Source: Zerene cesonia
Lineage: Eukaryota > Arthropoda > Insecta > Lepidoptera > Pieridae
Reading direction: 5' to 3'
Assembly: GCF_012273895.1 (NCBI RefSeq)
Contig: NC_052110.1
Coordinates: 3,596,001-3,660,000, forward strand
DNA: 64,000 nucleotides
The notes under the pieces are model-generated. The model saw nothing but the letters and a program-made list of their open reading frames with translations. It had not been told where the DNA came from and searched no databases. The position numbers and the translations under genes were made by a program. Each line of letters begins with the position of its first letter. The first letter of the stretch is position 1. Below, in pieces: positions 11,801 through 24,400 of the stretch.

Positions 11801-14800
11801 TATCTCACATGGAATTAGACAAAGCAAACCAAAATTGTTTGCTATCTATTAATAATACTAATTCGGGATCTAATTCGTTACATCCACATCAGTTTGATAC
11901 GAATACGCATAATAATCATCATTCATCTGCAAACACATCTAATAATATGATCCAAATATCTGCGGGAAACATTTACTCTCCTGCGTGTTCATTATCGAAT
12001 AACTTTGATGCTGATACGACGTTGAAACTAAGTAAAATAAATGCGCTTTCCAAAACAGAAGGAGGCCATATGAACTTTTCACAAGAAATAATGGCAGCAC
12101 ATTCGCAACAACACAATATGCAAAATGAGAAAACATTCCAGAATATGGGGAATAACGACAAGCATAATACAGATAATTTGCTTGGTTCTATGAGTATTCA
12201 TAAAATGAGCAGTTGCCAGGTTGCGAATAATATGAATAATTCGTCTTCGCCATCAATAAGTATAATTCCCCACAATACAATACGGCCCCAGATGCAAAGC
12301 AATCAAAATTCAATCACTATAACAAACAATCAAAATCAAATGTGCGCCATTTCAAGTGGTCAAATGCAAATTATGAACTCTGTAAATACATCAATGCAAA
12401 ACGTTAATATGTCGTGTCAGGAACTAGCAAACAACAGAGTTAGCGTTTCCGCTCCAAATGAAAACAATTTACAACAAAGTAATCAACAACATGACATGAA
12501 CTCTTCAATGAATAGTTCAACTATGACGCATGGCAGTATGCAAATAATTTCGCATGACAATTCTCAGATGCCTCAAGGAAATCAGATACATATTATGAAT
12601 GGACAAATTCAGCATAACCGTCAAGCAGAAAATAATCATCTTCAACAACAACAACTAAATTCCGTATCAAATAATAGATCTTACCACGATAATATACTTA
12701 CCAGTCAGACAAATCAACACCAATCAAATTTAATTTCTAATCGCAGTACACCAGACAGTAATATGATGAATCAAAACATAAATTTACATGGTTTGTCCAA
12801 TACCCATAGTATGAATCGCTCCGATATTAATAATATGGGCCATATGCATATGAATCAATCCTTGAATAATATTAATAACATGCAAAATAACAGAATGATG
12901 ATAGATAACTTGCAACAACATTCATTAAATAATATGAATAACATGAATCATCAAATTCATTCAAACCGATCAATGGAGTCTTTACATAATCAGCAAATGC
13001 ATTCAATGCAACAGCAAATGAATCACCATGCAAATAATAGTGGCAGGTCACAGATGGAAAGCAATATGCATATAAATCAGCAAATGTCAATGCAACAAAA
13101 CAGGCAAATGGAGAACATAATGCATCACCACCAGCATCAAATGCCGAACGTTATGCAAATTCAAAATAACCGTTCACATATGGAGAATAGTTTAATGGAT
13201 ATGCATCAACATGTTTCAAATCAAATGCATAGTCGACAGCAAATTGACAACAATATGCATATGCATCATATGCAAGGTAATAATTCAAACATGAATCACA
13301 GTAATCAAATGGATAATACGAACTCTATGCCATCAATGCACAATATTCGACATGAAAACAATTCAATGGTAATGCAAAACCACAACTCCTTAAATCAAAT
13401 TCAAAGTAATAGATCTTCTTTGGAACATACGAATTTAATGCAACATCAAATGAATAATATGAATTCAGTGAATAATATGAACATGCATAGCAATATGAAC
13501 ACTTCGATGCAAATAAACAACGCAAGTCATCAACAAATGAATAATTCCATAATGCATATGCCTAATATACCGGATATAAAGAATGAAATACAAAATGCGT
13601 GCGGCGGTACTTGTTCTAACAACAGTTCCCAGTTTTCAAATAACCAGTCATTTGAATTATGTACGAATATGAACCCAAATAATAACCTCAACTTGAACAA
13701 TGCCGGAAATATGATGCATAGTTTGGGAATAAATAATACCAATATGTCTAATAACATGATGATGAACAATGTCAACAATACTTCCATATATGGTAATAAT
13801 AATCAAAACAACTTATCTGCACATGATATGTTGATGAGTTGTAATAGTTCTTCAGATCATAGCAATCTAATATCGGGAAATGCGAATCATATGATGATGA
13901 ATAATTCAACATCACTTAGCAATACTAATCAAAATCAAATATTGGGAAATCAAGTTGCTAGTAACACACAAATGAATATTAATAGTTGCATGAACTCCAG
14001 CAATGCAACACAGAGCTCACTTTCAAATATTGATAATCAAATTAATAATCGAAACAATATGACGATTAATGAATCACCTAAATTTAATACCGAAAGCATG
14101 AGAGGAAAAAATATAATGACTTCATCAAATACCAATATGAATATTACAAACCTTCCGAATAATGATTGTAGCAAAGTTAATATTGTTGGAGGAAGTGATA
14201 AACAAAACCACACCATATCTGTAAGCAATCAAATGAATTTCATGCAAATGAATCCTCCAAATGCCAATCGAGTTATTAATCTACCTGAGAGGAATAGAAT
14301 AAATAATTCTAATCTAGATGGTGCGTTATCTCAAGTACCTCAACAACACAACATCCGAGTAGTCACTAATAATACCAATAGTAATGTGTCTGGTATCACG
14401 CCGGATCCATTAACATTCCAACAGAAAACTGAATCAAACAGTACAATGATAAATGTTCCGTTCCAGGCAATACCAAACAGTGCTCCAATGAACATTAACG
14501 TGAACTCTAGTAATAACACTGTTAATATCACTGTACAAAATAATCTAGTGGATCCAAAGATCGCATCTAAAGCTGCTGATCTCAACTTCCCGCTTCCTTC
14601 CTCCACCAATTTATTACAAAATCAAAATAATACGAATAATATGATTTGCATTCCTGTGCAAAATAGCACAATAAATTTGCCAACTCAGAATAGTACCAGT
14701 ATTACATTACCAAAAGCACCACCGACACAGCAATCTGGCATACCAACTAATGTTGTCAATCCAATGTCAATGAGACCTATGAATCGGGTTTTACCTTTAC

Positions 14801-17545
14801 ATAGAGATGGACAAAGTAAAGTTAAATCTGTTGGAGTAAAAACAGCTTCAGTTCCCAAGCAAAGATCAGTAAGTCATGATATGCCAGATTTAAATGTGAA
14901 AGATGAAACTATCGACAGTGATTTAGAAAAAGCCATCGAAGAGTCAAAGAGAATGATGGAACTTGAAAAGGCTAAAAGGGAAAAGGAAGAAAGAGATTCA
15001 GCAAGAACATTGCATTCATCAAGTGAAATTCCCCAAGCCAATACAAGTGCAGCATCTTCAGATGCATCAGCTGTAAGAACTTCGGAAAGAACTGAAACAA
15101 TACCAAAAATGACTTCATTACCCAGCTTAGATGCAATCGAACCCGAACCCCCCAAAGTGTTGATTGAAAAAGACATAAACAAGGCGCCCGTATTACCTGC
15201 AAAAGTAACATCAAATCCGACTAATAAGATAATGAAGCGCCCTTTAAGTGACAAAAGGTCAGAATCTGAGGCAGCCATTACAAAGAAGCAAAACAAAATG
15301 TTAAAAAATCAAGAAAATAAACCTGCATTGCCCAAGCAAGCTCCTGAACCACCAAAGGATGATGGGCCAAAATTGATCTATGAAGTGACATCTGAGGATG
15401 GATTTAACTACAGTTCTTCGTCATTATCGGATTTGTGGTCTAAAGTTATAGAAGCAGTTCAGAATGCTAGAAAGGATTCTGGACTTCCTCTTATGCAGTA
15501 TAATCTTCCATCAACTTTATCTGGCGCACATTTACTTGGGCTGAACAATAATGCTTTGAGATATCTCGTTGAACAATTGCCAGGAGTGAGTATATTATTA
15601 GTTTCTTATATAAAATATTTTATTTAGTATATCAATCTTAGAAAATGATTTGATTACAACAGCTTCTCTTTTTTTCTCGTTATTTATTTTTAAATTTTAT
15701 TTCAGTAGTGTTGTTTTAAAACACACAATTAAATCCATGGTAACGAAAAATATTACTAAACATATATATATTTTCAAAACAGGCAAATCGTTGCACTAAA
15801 TACAAGATCCGACAAGGGCGACCTCTGAATAGCTGGGATAACGACCTGGATCTCAGCGAAGGGTTTAAAGAGAGTCCTTGGGGTAGCGCTCGCACAGGAC
15901 CGGTCGCAAGGAAACAGAACCACGACATGTTTAGCTGGATGGCGTCACCGTTTAGAGAAGAGCCGCCTCCATTTGGTGGACAAGAAGGAGAAAGCTCTAT
16001 TTCCAGGTATCGTAGAACATATATATTTTTTCAATGATCTTTTTTTATAAAAAAAAATATTTTATGTAAGGTATTTTTTCCCAAAGCATAATTGTGGTTA
16101 CACTTTCCATAATTGAGATTATTTTCATAGTGATTACTTTCAGTTAAAAAAATAACATGTGTGATAACTAATGTGTGTGTAAGTGACATGTAATATATGA
16201 CAGTAACATGAATTGTGTAAGAGAAGCTTCAATTAATATTTTTTGTCTTCAGGCGTTTGGCGACATTACCGCCAGCAATGAGATTCAGACAACTCAAAGA
16301 GACATCGAAAGCATCAGTGGGCGTGTATAGATCACACATACATGGACGTGGTCTATTCTGCAAACGTGACATTGAAGAAGGTTCGTTTCTTTTTATTTAC
16401 CAGCAATAGCGTTTGCATATTTTTAGAAACCGTGCCGTTACACTGTAAAATATGCAGCTTGATTAAATTTAGAGTACTTAAAGCATTCTGTTATATGATT
16501 ATACTAGCTGCACGTCTTGACTCCGCCCGGGTAGTCTTTTATCGTAATTGTAATAATATAAACTATCCTATCTTTTTAGTTCGATCTAACTGCACACGGT
16601 GTATAAATTTGAATGAAATCGGTTGAGTACTTTAGGAGTCCACCGCGGACAAACAACGTGACCAGTGATCTATATATATTAAGATAATATTTGTATTAAT
16701 GTCTATCATTTAATTTTTTATTCGCAATTTTCAAACAGCAAACGGACAGAATATCATTTAATTTCCAACATGACTCTCATGCATCTTTCCCACAAAGTTT
16801 ACTCAGTTATACTTTTTTGGCTTAATGGCGCTCAAATTTGCCAACATAATTTATTACATTTTTTTCTAATATTCATAAAATTTCAGGCGACATGGTAATT
16901 GAGTACGCGGGCGAGGTGATCCGCGCGGTGCTGGCGGACCAGCGCGAGAAGCGCTACGAGGCGATGAGCGGCCGGCGTGGCGTCGGCGGCTGCTACATGT
17001 TCCGCATTGACGACAACCTCGTCGTTGACGCCACGCTTAAGGGCAACGCGGCGCGGTTCATCAACCACTCGTGTGATGTTAGTGTGTTTTTTTTATCGTG
17101 TTCTATTCCATTTTTAAATTCTTTAGGATGTTCCGGTGTTCGAAATTGGAACTTCTCGCTCTTAGGACTCTACTCTTTTCAACCAAGTATGATGTATTCA
17201 TCAATGTAATTTGTAAAAACGTGATGCAGACATTAGAATAAATCATTATTTGAAAATAAATCTCATTACCTACTAGATTTGGATTGAGATTGCATTAAAA
17301 ATTGTTCAATTATTAAATTAATTCTAGAGTGAAGTAAGTTGCTTAATATTCATTGTTTCCTTTCATTTCAGCCAAACTGTTACTCTCGCGTCGTCGACAT
17401 CCACGGACACAAACATATACTTATCTTCGCATTGCGGCGCATCACCGTCGGCGAAGAACTTACCTACGACTACAAATTCCCTTTCGAAGAAATCAAGATA
17501 CCGTGCACATGTGGAGCTAAGAAATGTCGCAAGTATCTAAACTAA
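5706..17545 (+). CDS. trx: Trithorax histone H3K4 methyltransferase, C-terminal six exons (on displaced contig)
   Basis: Exons 5706-5867, 6001-15585, 15783-16006, 16253-16380, 16887-17077 and 17372-17545 (TAA) join in frame (phases 0, 0, 2, 1, 0). They encode residues 926-4412 of the restored protein. Domains in order: PHD2 and PHD3; extended PHD (about 1373-1480); FYRN (about 1533-1590); Taspase1-type sites after D1899 and D1929; a C2HC-like finger near 1990-2012; Gln/Asn-rich regions; FYRC (about 4100-4185); Win motif GSARTGP with R4211; SET with NHSCDPNC; post-SET CTCGAKKCRKYLN. Trx/MLL proteins methylate histone H3 lysine 4 and maintain active gene states, working with WDR5, RbBP5, Ash2L and Menin. 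The SET catalytic and zinc residues look intact. The N-terminal exons lie at 28211-34061 on the other strand, an assembly artefact. Confidence 0.96.
6001..15585 (+). CDS. trx: trithorax exon 9: 9585-nt exon from PHD3 to FYRC
   Basis: A single open exon of 3195 codons between an AG acceptor at 5999-6000 and the donor GGA|GTGAGT at 15585. It begins with PHD3 (MMECGWCARWVHASCEG), then a helical remnant where vertebrate MLL has its bromodomain. The extended PHD begins near 7180 (CILCK) and ends near 7490 (RVFCPTHG). FYRN lies at about 7660-7830. Taspase1-type sites QLDGAAD and QLDGAED lie at 8752-8772 and 8842-8862. A PQG-repeat region spans about 10380-10800. An Asn/Met/Gln/His/Ser-rich tract spans about 11770-14250. 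An acidic/basic helix (EKAIEESKRMMELEKAKRE) and the first part of FYRC end the exon. The normal open frame and the domain order argue against an assembly chimera inside the exon. Confidence 0.95.
15783..16006 (+). CDS. trx: trithorax exon 10: FYRC end and Win motif
   Basis: A 224-nt exon, phase 0 in and phase 2 out. It completes FYRC after LPG with ANRCTKYKIRQGRP. It then encodes SPWGSARTGPVARK, a match to the WDR5-interaction (Win) motif, in which a G-[SC]-A-R core places the Arg (restored R4211) in the WDR5 central pocket. The rest is a Pro/Glu-rich linker to SET. Confidence 0.9.
16253..17545 (+). CDS. trx: trithorax exons 11-13: SET and post-SET domain
   Basis: Exons 16253-16380, 16887-17077 and 17372-17545 encode the catalytic module. 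Landmarks are the pre-SET helix (RFRQLKETSKASVGVYRS), IHGRGLFC, MVIEYAGEVIR, GCYMFRIDD, VDATLKGNAARFINHSCD joined to PNCYSRV, ELTYDYKFP, and post-SET CTCGAKKCRKYLN just before TAA. These include the S-adenosylmethionine-binding motifs (HGRGLF, NHSC), the catalytic Tyr of YDYKFP and the zinc-binding Cys. The middle exon is strongly GC-rich, unlike its surroundings. Nothing suggests loss of activity. Confidence 0.96.
16505..16685 (+). repeat. Lepidopteran dispersed repeat in trithorax intron
   Basis: Contains 'GACTCCGCCCGGGTAGTC', then 'AATGAAATCGGTTGAGTAC' and 'CCACCGCGGACAAACAACG' before a TA-rich end. This layout is the same general type as the short repeats at 38496-38760 and 59455-59600 and is probably the 3' end of a non-LTR element. 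The family name is not certain. Confidence 0.55.
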
Positions 17546-20501
17546 TTATGGACACGTTGATAAACAGTGCTTTCAATTTTGTGTCAATTACGACAAAACA
17601 CTATTACTATCAGAGACAATCTGCCCCAAGTATGGGCGGAAATTTGAGAAGCTGCTAACGGCAACTAAACTAGGATCACACGTTTGAACTTCAACTTAAT
17701 TAGGAAATACTTATAGATTAGTCTACTTAATTGTATTTCATTGCATTGCGATTAAGAGATATGTTTCAACTTAATTTTCCAATAGCATAATTATTATGGA
17801 AGTACATTACTGATTAAGACGATAACATTTTTGATAATTTTGATGAAAGAGTTATTTTTTGGTATGGATAAAGATCTCGTTACAACGTTATACTTCCCTA
17901 GTGTAGGGACGTATGTACGAGACGAAATGCTGGGTTGAGCACAAATTTGCGTGTAGATAGTATATATAAGACAATAAGTCCAAATCACATATCGCGATGG
18001 TCCCACCTCATATTGACATAATATTCTGTGCCAGTGGAGATTGGATACATTTACATGAATCTTGTTATGATCTCTTTATTGAATCTGCCCAGTGTTTAAA
18101 ATTGTTGGATTGTATATTTTATTGGTTTTTAACTAAAATATATTTCGTATTTTGTGATAAGTTTACGATATTTTTGTAAATATTTTTATGTTGTATCATT
18201 TTGTAAGATCGGTAACGGTTCGCGATCGGCTTAAGTGCCCGCACTTAACATTGTTGTGATATGTGTCTAGCCCGACCCGGGTGTAAAAAGCGTTAGTGCA
18301 TAGTGTATATTATATTTGTTCCTCATTTGTTCTTATTTCTTCACTTGTGATCAGTTAGGTCTCGACTAATACAGGCGTATCTTGTGTACATACTTTGTAG
18401 ATGAAGAATAGCTATAATTACCAGTACATTCGAACGAAGGGTAGTAAGTTACAAGTACAATGTTACTTTTTAGTAATTTTTAATAAGTATTGTATAGAGA
18501 ATGTGTAAATAAGAGGAATTATTTGTCATAATAACTTGGTTAAGCGACAAATCGTTTTATTGTAGTCATAGCGGTAGGATGTACTTTATATTATTTTATG
18601 TATTGTATATAATATAAGTTATTCGGTGTGTGGGTTCGACGAGGTTGTTATTGGAAGTGAAGAGTTGTTGTACGATCCCCGTAAAGCGGCACGTTTTAAC
18701 TTGACAATGCACATTTGTTAGCTTTAATACTTTCAGCACAGCTTGGGTTTAAATGAAGTTTTATTTGATTCGTTTACGTTTTGTTTTTTAATTCGTGTGT
18801 TTCCAACGTAAAGCAAAATCAGTCCGAAAGTAGAAATAAACATCACATTATCATCACATTATTTAAATACCAATTGAATTTGCTTTGAAGGTTTATAGTG
18901 GAGATACAGGCGTACAAGGATATAATTTATAGCTGCTGCACTCAAAAAGCAGTATTAACGTAATGTATTTTAAAGTCAATAGAACAGATTTAAATAGATT
19001 TTAGTAGTTTTAAATTAAAATTTGTACATCTACTTGCACTAATGATAATAATAGGATTTTTGATTCCATGTCAAAAATAGTAAATTTGAGTGTGTTTTTC
19101 CAAAAAAAAAAATTGTCATTCTCTGCTACACAGTTGCGATAGAAAAATCTGGATGGGTTAAAAGTTTTATGCAATTTTATTTTCAATATATCTGTTTTAT
19201 GGTAGCAGTTAACATTTGCATTTTTATGGAGTCAAATATCCTATTAAAATATTCAATAATGACCAGAAATAATGTTTTAATTCAACACTTTACACATTCT
19301 ACATTTATTAAATTTATGTTAAATTATTGTAAGCGACGTTGGCCGTTTTAAGCATAAAAAATATATTTTTCATTAGGCCTATGTTAGATTTAAAGCAGAC
19401 AGAATAGTTCTAAGTGTTGAAATAATTACATTGTTACATCACTTACATCATGATCTGAACTATATGTGTACTTCTAAAGTGGTCATGAACTTATCACTAT
19501 CATCACATTATTCTTAAAATGTTTAATGAATAAAATCTTATATGTTAGCAAAATTGTAGAGCAGTAAAGCTAAGCTAGCTTGAAATAACTGTCCCTTAAA
19601 TGTTGTAAGTAGGATATCTATTCTAATTTGAAGTTAAATATTCATACTCGTTTTTGACCACTTTAGAACTTACAAAGGATAAGTGTTCATAAAAAAGGAA
19701 TCAGGTGGTACAACAATACCAAAGTGTTAAAAGATATATAAAATTTTGGAATGCTTTTTTTATAATTAAACATTTATGAACATTAATTCTTTGTATCTAA
19801 GTGTCCATCGACTAGTCTTTGTAGAATTTGTGGTTTTATTTTCATTCTAGCTATAAACATAGAATTGAAGGTAATTTCTAAAACCAGAAAACACTCTCTA
19901 CATTTTATACATGATTTAGAATTATACATCGATTTATGGATAATAATAAAAAGTACAGATAATATTGACTATGTATACATTATATTAATTTCATATGCAA
20001 ATAACAATTAATTGTATTTTTTTTTTTCACCTTTTAACTTTTTTGTTGACCCTGGCAGTGTTGTGAATTTGTGATTTTCTTTTTGTATAGAAGCGTTTAC
20101 ATTTTGTGGTCATTGAAATCTTGGCTTTAATTGATATGCGTTTTATGATTTCTCTATTCAACACAATAAAAGACCAAATCACTAAGTGATGTGTAAATCA
20201 TACTGTTGATCAATTGTAAACATCTGCTTTTGATATTGTGTTTTTAAAATAATGCTTTTATTTAATGTGAACACATGCCATTTTGCCTAAATGTTATTAT
20301 AAGTTATATTATTGCTTTAAAAGCACCAATTTTACAATGCATAGTTCTATGACCTGTCTATACATTTTATTACTTTATTTATTTCTATTATTATTTTGTA
20401 TTGTGGTAAATTTTACCAAAAATAAAATTACTAAAATGTGCTTTATTTGCCTGTTTCATTTCTTAATTCTTTACAAAAATACATTTAGTGACTTGATACT
20501 T
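17546..20501 (+). other. Trithorax 3' UTR and downstream DNA
   Basis: About 3 kb of AT-rich sequence after the trx stop, with no credible coding potential. Candidate poly(A) signals AATAAA occur at 20165-20170 and 20421-20426, so the 3' UTR may be 2.6-2.9 kb long. In the corrected arrangement this DNA faces the 3' end of the dynein light chain gene. Confidence 0.6.
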
Positions 20502-20578
20502 GCTTTTCATAATTTTCCTATAAATTAAAACAGCAAATGTGGAGTACATCCTATATAGCATTTACACATCATCATCAG
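20502..20578 (+). repeat. 77-bp overlap copy, right end of displaced contig
   Basis: Exact reverse complement of 27462-27538. The terminal CATCATCATCAG is the end of the ATG-repeat tail of the SINE at 27166-27470. The other 65 bases are non-repetitive flank. Confidence 0.95.
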
Positions 20579-20678
20579 NNNNNNNNNNNNNNNNNNNNNN
20601 NNNNNNNNNNNNNNNNNNNNNNNNNNNNNNNNNNNNNNNNNNNNNNNNNNNNNNNNNNNNNNNNNNNNNNNNNNNNNN
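20579..20678. other. Assembly gap (100 N)
   Basis: Gap between the displaced contig and the LINE fragment in the RASSF8 intron. The two sides are probably not true neighbours. Confidence 0.99.
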
Positions 20679-20993
20679 ACCCTTAAAAACCGACCTACTC
20701 TTTTTCATACTATCAAAAAGCGCACCAGAATTCGGAGATCCAGCCTCAAACCATTTTATCAAACAGAATCTCGCATCATCATGCGCGGATTTAACATACT
20801 CATTCCAACCCGGTGTTTTCTTTCGGCCCCAATTTCCCTTAGACCTATATCGTGAGCGCGCCTCTATAGCAGCTGATTGCAAGGACGTTATGAATTCATT
20901 GTAAATTACATCCAAACTGTTTTTATGCATAGAACCAGTACATGAGTCGCACCTAGCGAGCGAACGCAAACGATCCCAGTCAAAGTCGGACAA
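20679..20993 (-). mobile_element. Non-LTR retrotransposon ORF2 fragment
   Basis: An open minus-strand segment of about 105 residues that runs into the gap. It contains KKTPGWNEYVKSAHDDAR and ALFDSMKKSRSVFKG, the pattern of the linker between endonuclease and reverse transcriptase in LINE ORF2 proteins. The rest of the element is lost in the gap. It lies in the RASSF8 intron between exons 8 and 9. Confidence 0.7.
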
Positions 20994-21128
20994 ATACTTA
21001 CTGCATAATGATTGATAATTTTCAATTTCGTATCCATTTCTTTTACCCCAAATAACCAGGTTATATATATACCTATTGCATGTACAAACATTTTATTAGA
21101 AAAAGTCAACATTCTTTTTTTCATTATC

Positions 21129-21400
21129 ATCATCAGGCCGTATATGTTCCCACTGCTAGGACACAGACCTCCTATAAGGGTTGAGGCTATATATAATCTA
21201 GCACGCTAGCCAAATGCTGGTTGGCACATATCGTCGAACTTTAAATTCTTGGATATGCCGGTTTCCTCACGATGTTCTCCTTTACCGTTTCGAGCAGATG
21301 TTATGTTATACACATGCGCAGATAAATTGAAAAATTTATTTATATCCTGCATGCCCGCATGGTCTCGAACCGAACGACTTGGACCTAACACTGCTTTTAT
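21129..21400 (-). mobile_element. tRNA-derived SINE in RASSF8 intron
   Basis: On the minus strand the head carries a B-box-like GGTTCGAGACC near 21370. The body contains the reverse complement of GCCGGTTTCCTCACGATGTTCTCC, and the 3' end is GGCCTGATGATGATA. The copy at 27166-27470 has the same architecture. The family resembles tRNA-derived SINEs known from Lepidoptera. Confidence 0.7.
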
Positions 21401-21466
21401 TCTTATTTTTTTTACTCTTAAATATGTACAAGTAAGAATAATCAATAACTTAATATGAATACAAAC

Positions 21467-24400
21467 CTCCCGTTTCAAATTCTCAGCAGTGAGGTGATTG
21501 ATCTCAGTGGCGTGCTTCGCTTGCTGTATCTGAGTCTGCAGGCTTTCCATCTCTGCAAGCATCGACCTTTCCAACGCTTGTCTGTAAATTTTATTTAGAG
21601 ATAATGTAGTTATGTATCAGTTTTGTTTCATAGTCGGATTTAGAAACGCATTCTATGCAAAAACATATCTAAAAACGAATGTACATCTTTTTATTTCTTG
21701 GCTTGTTAATGAATATGATTAATTGAAATACTTTAAAAACTAAAAAAAAAGCGCGCTAAAATTAAAGATCAACTAAATTGTCTCTCTTGCTAGAGTATAT
21801 GCAAGGATATTTTAATCCTGGCGATCCAAATCAGGATATAACAATATAAAACTCATGAAAATATTGTTTCGTCACATACACAATCAATGATTGTACCTTT
21901 GAATTAAATATCGTCATTTAAAATGGATGGAAATCGAGACTAAAGACATACAAATACAAAGATACAAGCTAAATTAAAGTGTGTGTGTAAACAGCAACAA
22001 ATAATTAATTATTTAATGATTGATTTCAATTACCTATTTTCCTGGTGACGACCATTTACAATTCTCTGCTCATTGTGAATATCTTCCATTAGCTTTCTTA
22101 TTTTATTCTTACATTGCAACAATTCAGTTTCACAATTGGCCAGTTTGGAGCGAACTAGCACTATCTCAGCTTTGAGTGTTTTCTCATTTTGTTTTACAAT
22201 ATCACTTTCTTCCTCCACATAATTTAATGCTTGTACCTGATATAACATGTGCATTGTATGATGCTTTGTTAAAATAATATGTTATATGAGAGTGAAACAT
22301 AATTTTTATAGGTTAATACAAGATAAATTAACTAAAGAGTGATATTTTACTTATATCTTTATTACACAAATTGATGAATAAGGAGTAGAATTTGGCTTTC
22401 TTTTTAATTTATGGAACACTAAAAAAAAATACAATAATAACTTAACTTTTGTACGGGGTTCAATCAAAACTCTAATATAATAATATACCTGTTCTGTACT
22501 AATCCTGAGCTGATTATCAGCTGAATTAATTTGTTGCTGCAACAATTCCACCTGCCTTTCTTGCTCACGACCTTTGTTCTCCCAATAGCCTATTTCTGCA
22601 TCATACTGAAACCATCTTGATAATTAGTAATAGCTCAATTATAATTACAATCCATATTACATGGTGTAAATAATAATTATTTTTGATATAAAAAGAATTT
22701 ATAATTCAGAGTATGATTTAAAAATAATTAATTTACTTAAAGATCTGTCTGAGTCAAGAGAGAGAATCTGTAAGTGTTTTTTGTCATTGTGTGTAACATA
22801 TATAATAGAAAGTTATTATAACAATAATAATTATAATTTAACAACTGCTGAACATGAATAAGTTATTTTTGCTTTGTTTTTTTGTTTGACTTTGATGAGG
22901 ATAAAACATGTAAAAAGGAATTTTTTAAAAAATGTCTACTTTGGTGCAGCTGAACGAACAACTACTTCTTCATATTTTGTTAAATTATTGTTTTAATCAA
23001 ACCATCAAATATTGCTTAATACCAAAAGCCAACTTACTTAGTTTGCTTACCTTAATCAAATCAACCTGTTGACTCGACAGCTTCTCCCTCTGATAATTGA
23101 CCAGCGAAACCAGTTCCCGATACTGTGTATTATAGCTGACTGCTTCCGGATTCCTTTCATCATCTGTCTCCGGAGACAAGTGGTTTGAGCGAGGCCGTGT
23201 GCGGTTGGGCGATTTACGGAGCCCTTGCGGTGGCGGTGGCGATCTGTATGGTGGTGGGGGGTCCCTGGGTGAAAAGTTTTTGTTTCCTTCATGCAATTTG
23301 TATCTAAACTAATTAACAAACAGTTTATTTACTAATCTAAAGTTGTAACTTCTTTTCCACCACAGTCAGTCTGGAATCATTAGAGTCATGGATTTTCTAT
23401 TGATTATTTAATGAGCAAAAATTCACATGCAAATGTGGCATGCTAAATTAAACCTTACAGTACCCATGCACATTTAAAGTCAATCATGCATATAGGAAAC
23501 TTTAACAATTTTTTATTATACTACAGTTAATTGTATGAATGTTTCATAACATAATTTAATATGTTGATAACCATCTATGCTGACATGATGGATAGAGATA
23601 AAATACAGTTATTGATAATTAATCACTATATCTAGTATATTTATGCATTGAGTGAATTACTTTATAATAGATGATTAACTTAATATTAGTTGTGATTTGA
23701 GATATATGTGTTCTTTATTATGTGTGTGATTCTAAAATTGTTATTAATTGGAATCATGTTTATTTCGTAAATTGTGTGATTAATAAATATAATCACATAA
23801 TTTATAAGGTTATGTTCTAAGTTCTAAGGTATTTGATATAAAATATTTTGTACCTACATAGACATACAAACTAAAAAATGGTCAAGACAACTATGCTAAA
23901 AAATAACCTCTTTCATTCCAATATCTTCAAATTTAGAGGCAATTATGAAATATTCATAAAATAATCATGTTTTTTATTATGTTTGTATAAATAATACTCC
24001 ATATCACAGAAATTTTGTAGGTATCATGTAATATTATGTAATAAGGGCTTACCTATAAGGTGGGACATCCTTCATAACAGGACTGTGTGACTCTGGTGTC
24101 TTATTTTGTTGTACACCTTTCACCACACCAATATTACTAGGTGATGTATTATTTACATTGTTAAAGGCGGATGAATTTGTTCTATTTGGCGAGTTTTGTT
24201 TATCTTGCAGATTTGAATTTGGTTGATTATTCTGACTGCTGAAATAATGATTATAGTTACAATATATTACTAGAACATATTAATGAATAAAACAATAATT
24301 CAAATGTGCATAAATTAACTTATTACTTTAATCAATGTTTTATTTTATAGAAATATTAATAAAAAAGTATATATTTTATAGATTCAACAATGTAAACAAT

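Larger units (their letters stand above)
5657..20578 (-). other. Displaced, inverted contig carrying the 3' half of trithorax
   Basis: Both ends of this block are exact 77-base reverse complements of the two flanks of the 27539-27638 gap: 20502-20578 matches 27462-27538, and 5657-5733 matches 27639-27715. In each pair the matching segment ends at an N-gap. The block therefore belongs in that gap in the opposite orientation. The trithorax reading frame and the RASSF8 exon order independently give the same placement. The strand given here is the orientation the block should have. Confidence 0.95.

Noticed and set aside
14874..15296. 140-codon minus-strand frame inside the trithorax exon
   Set aside because: It is the antisense shadow of the trithorax coding frame, one of several caused by biased codon use.
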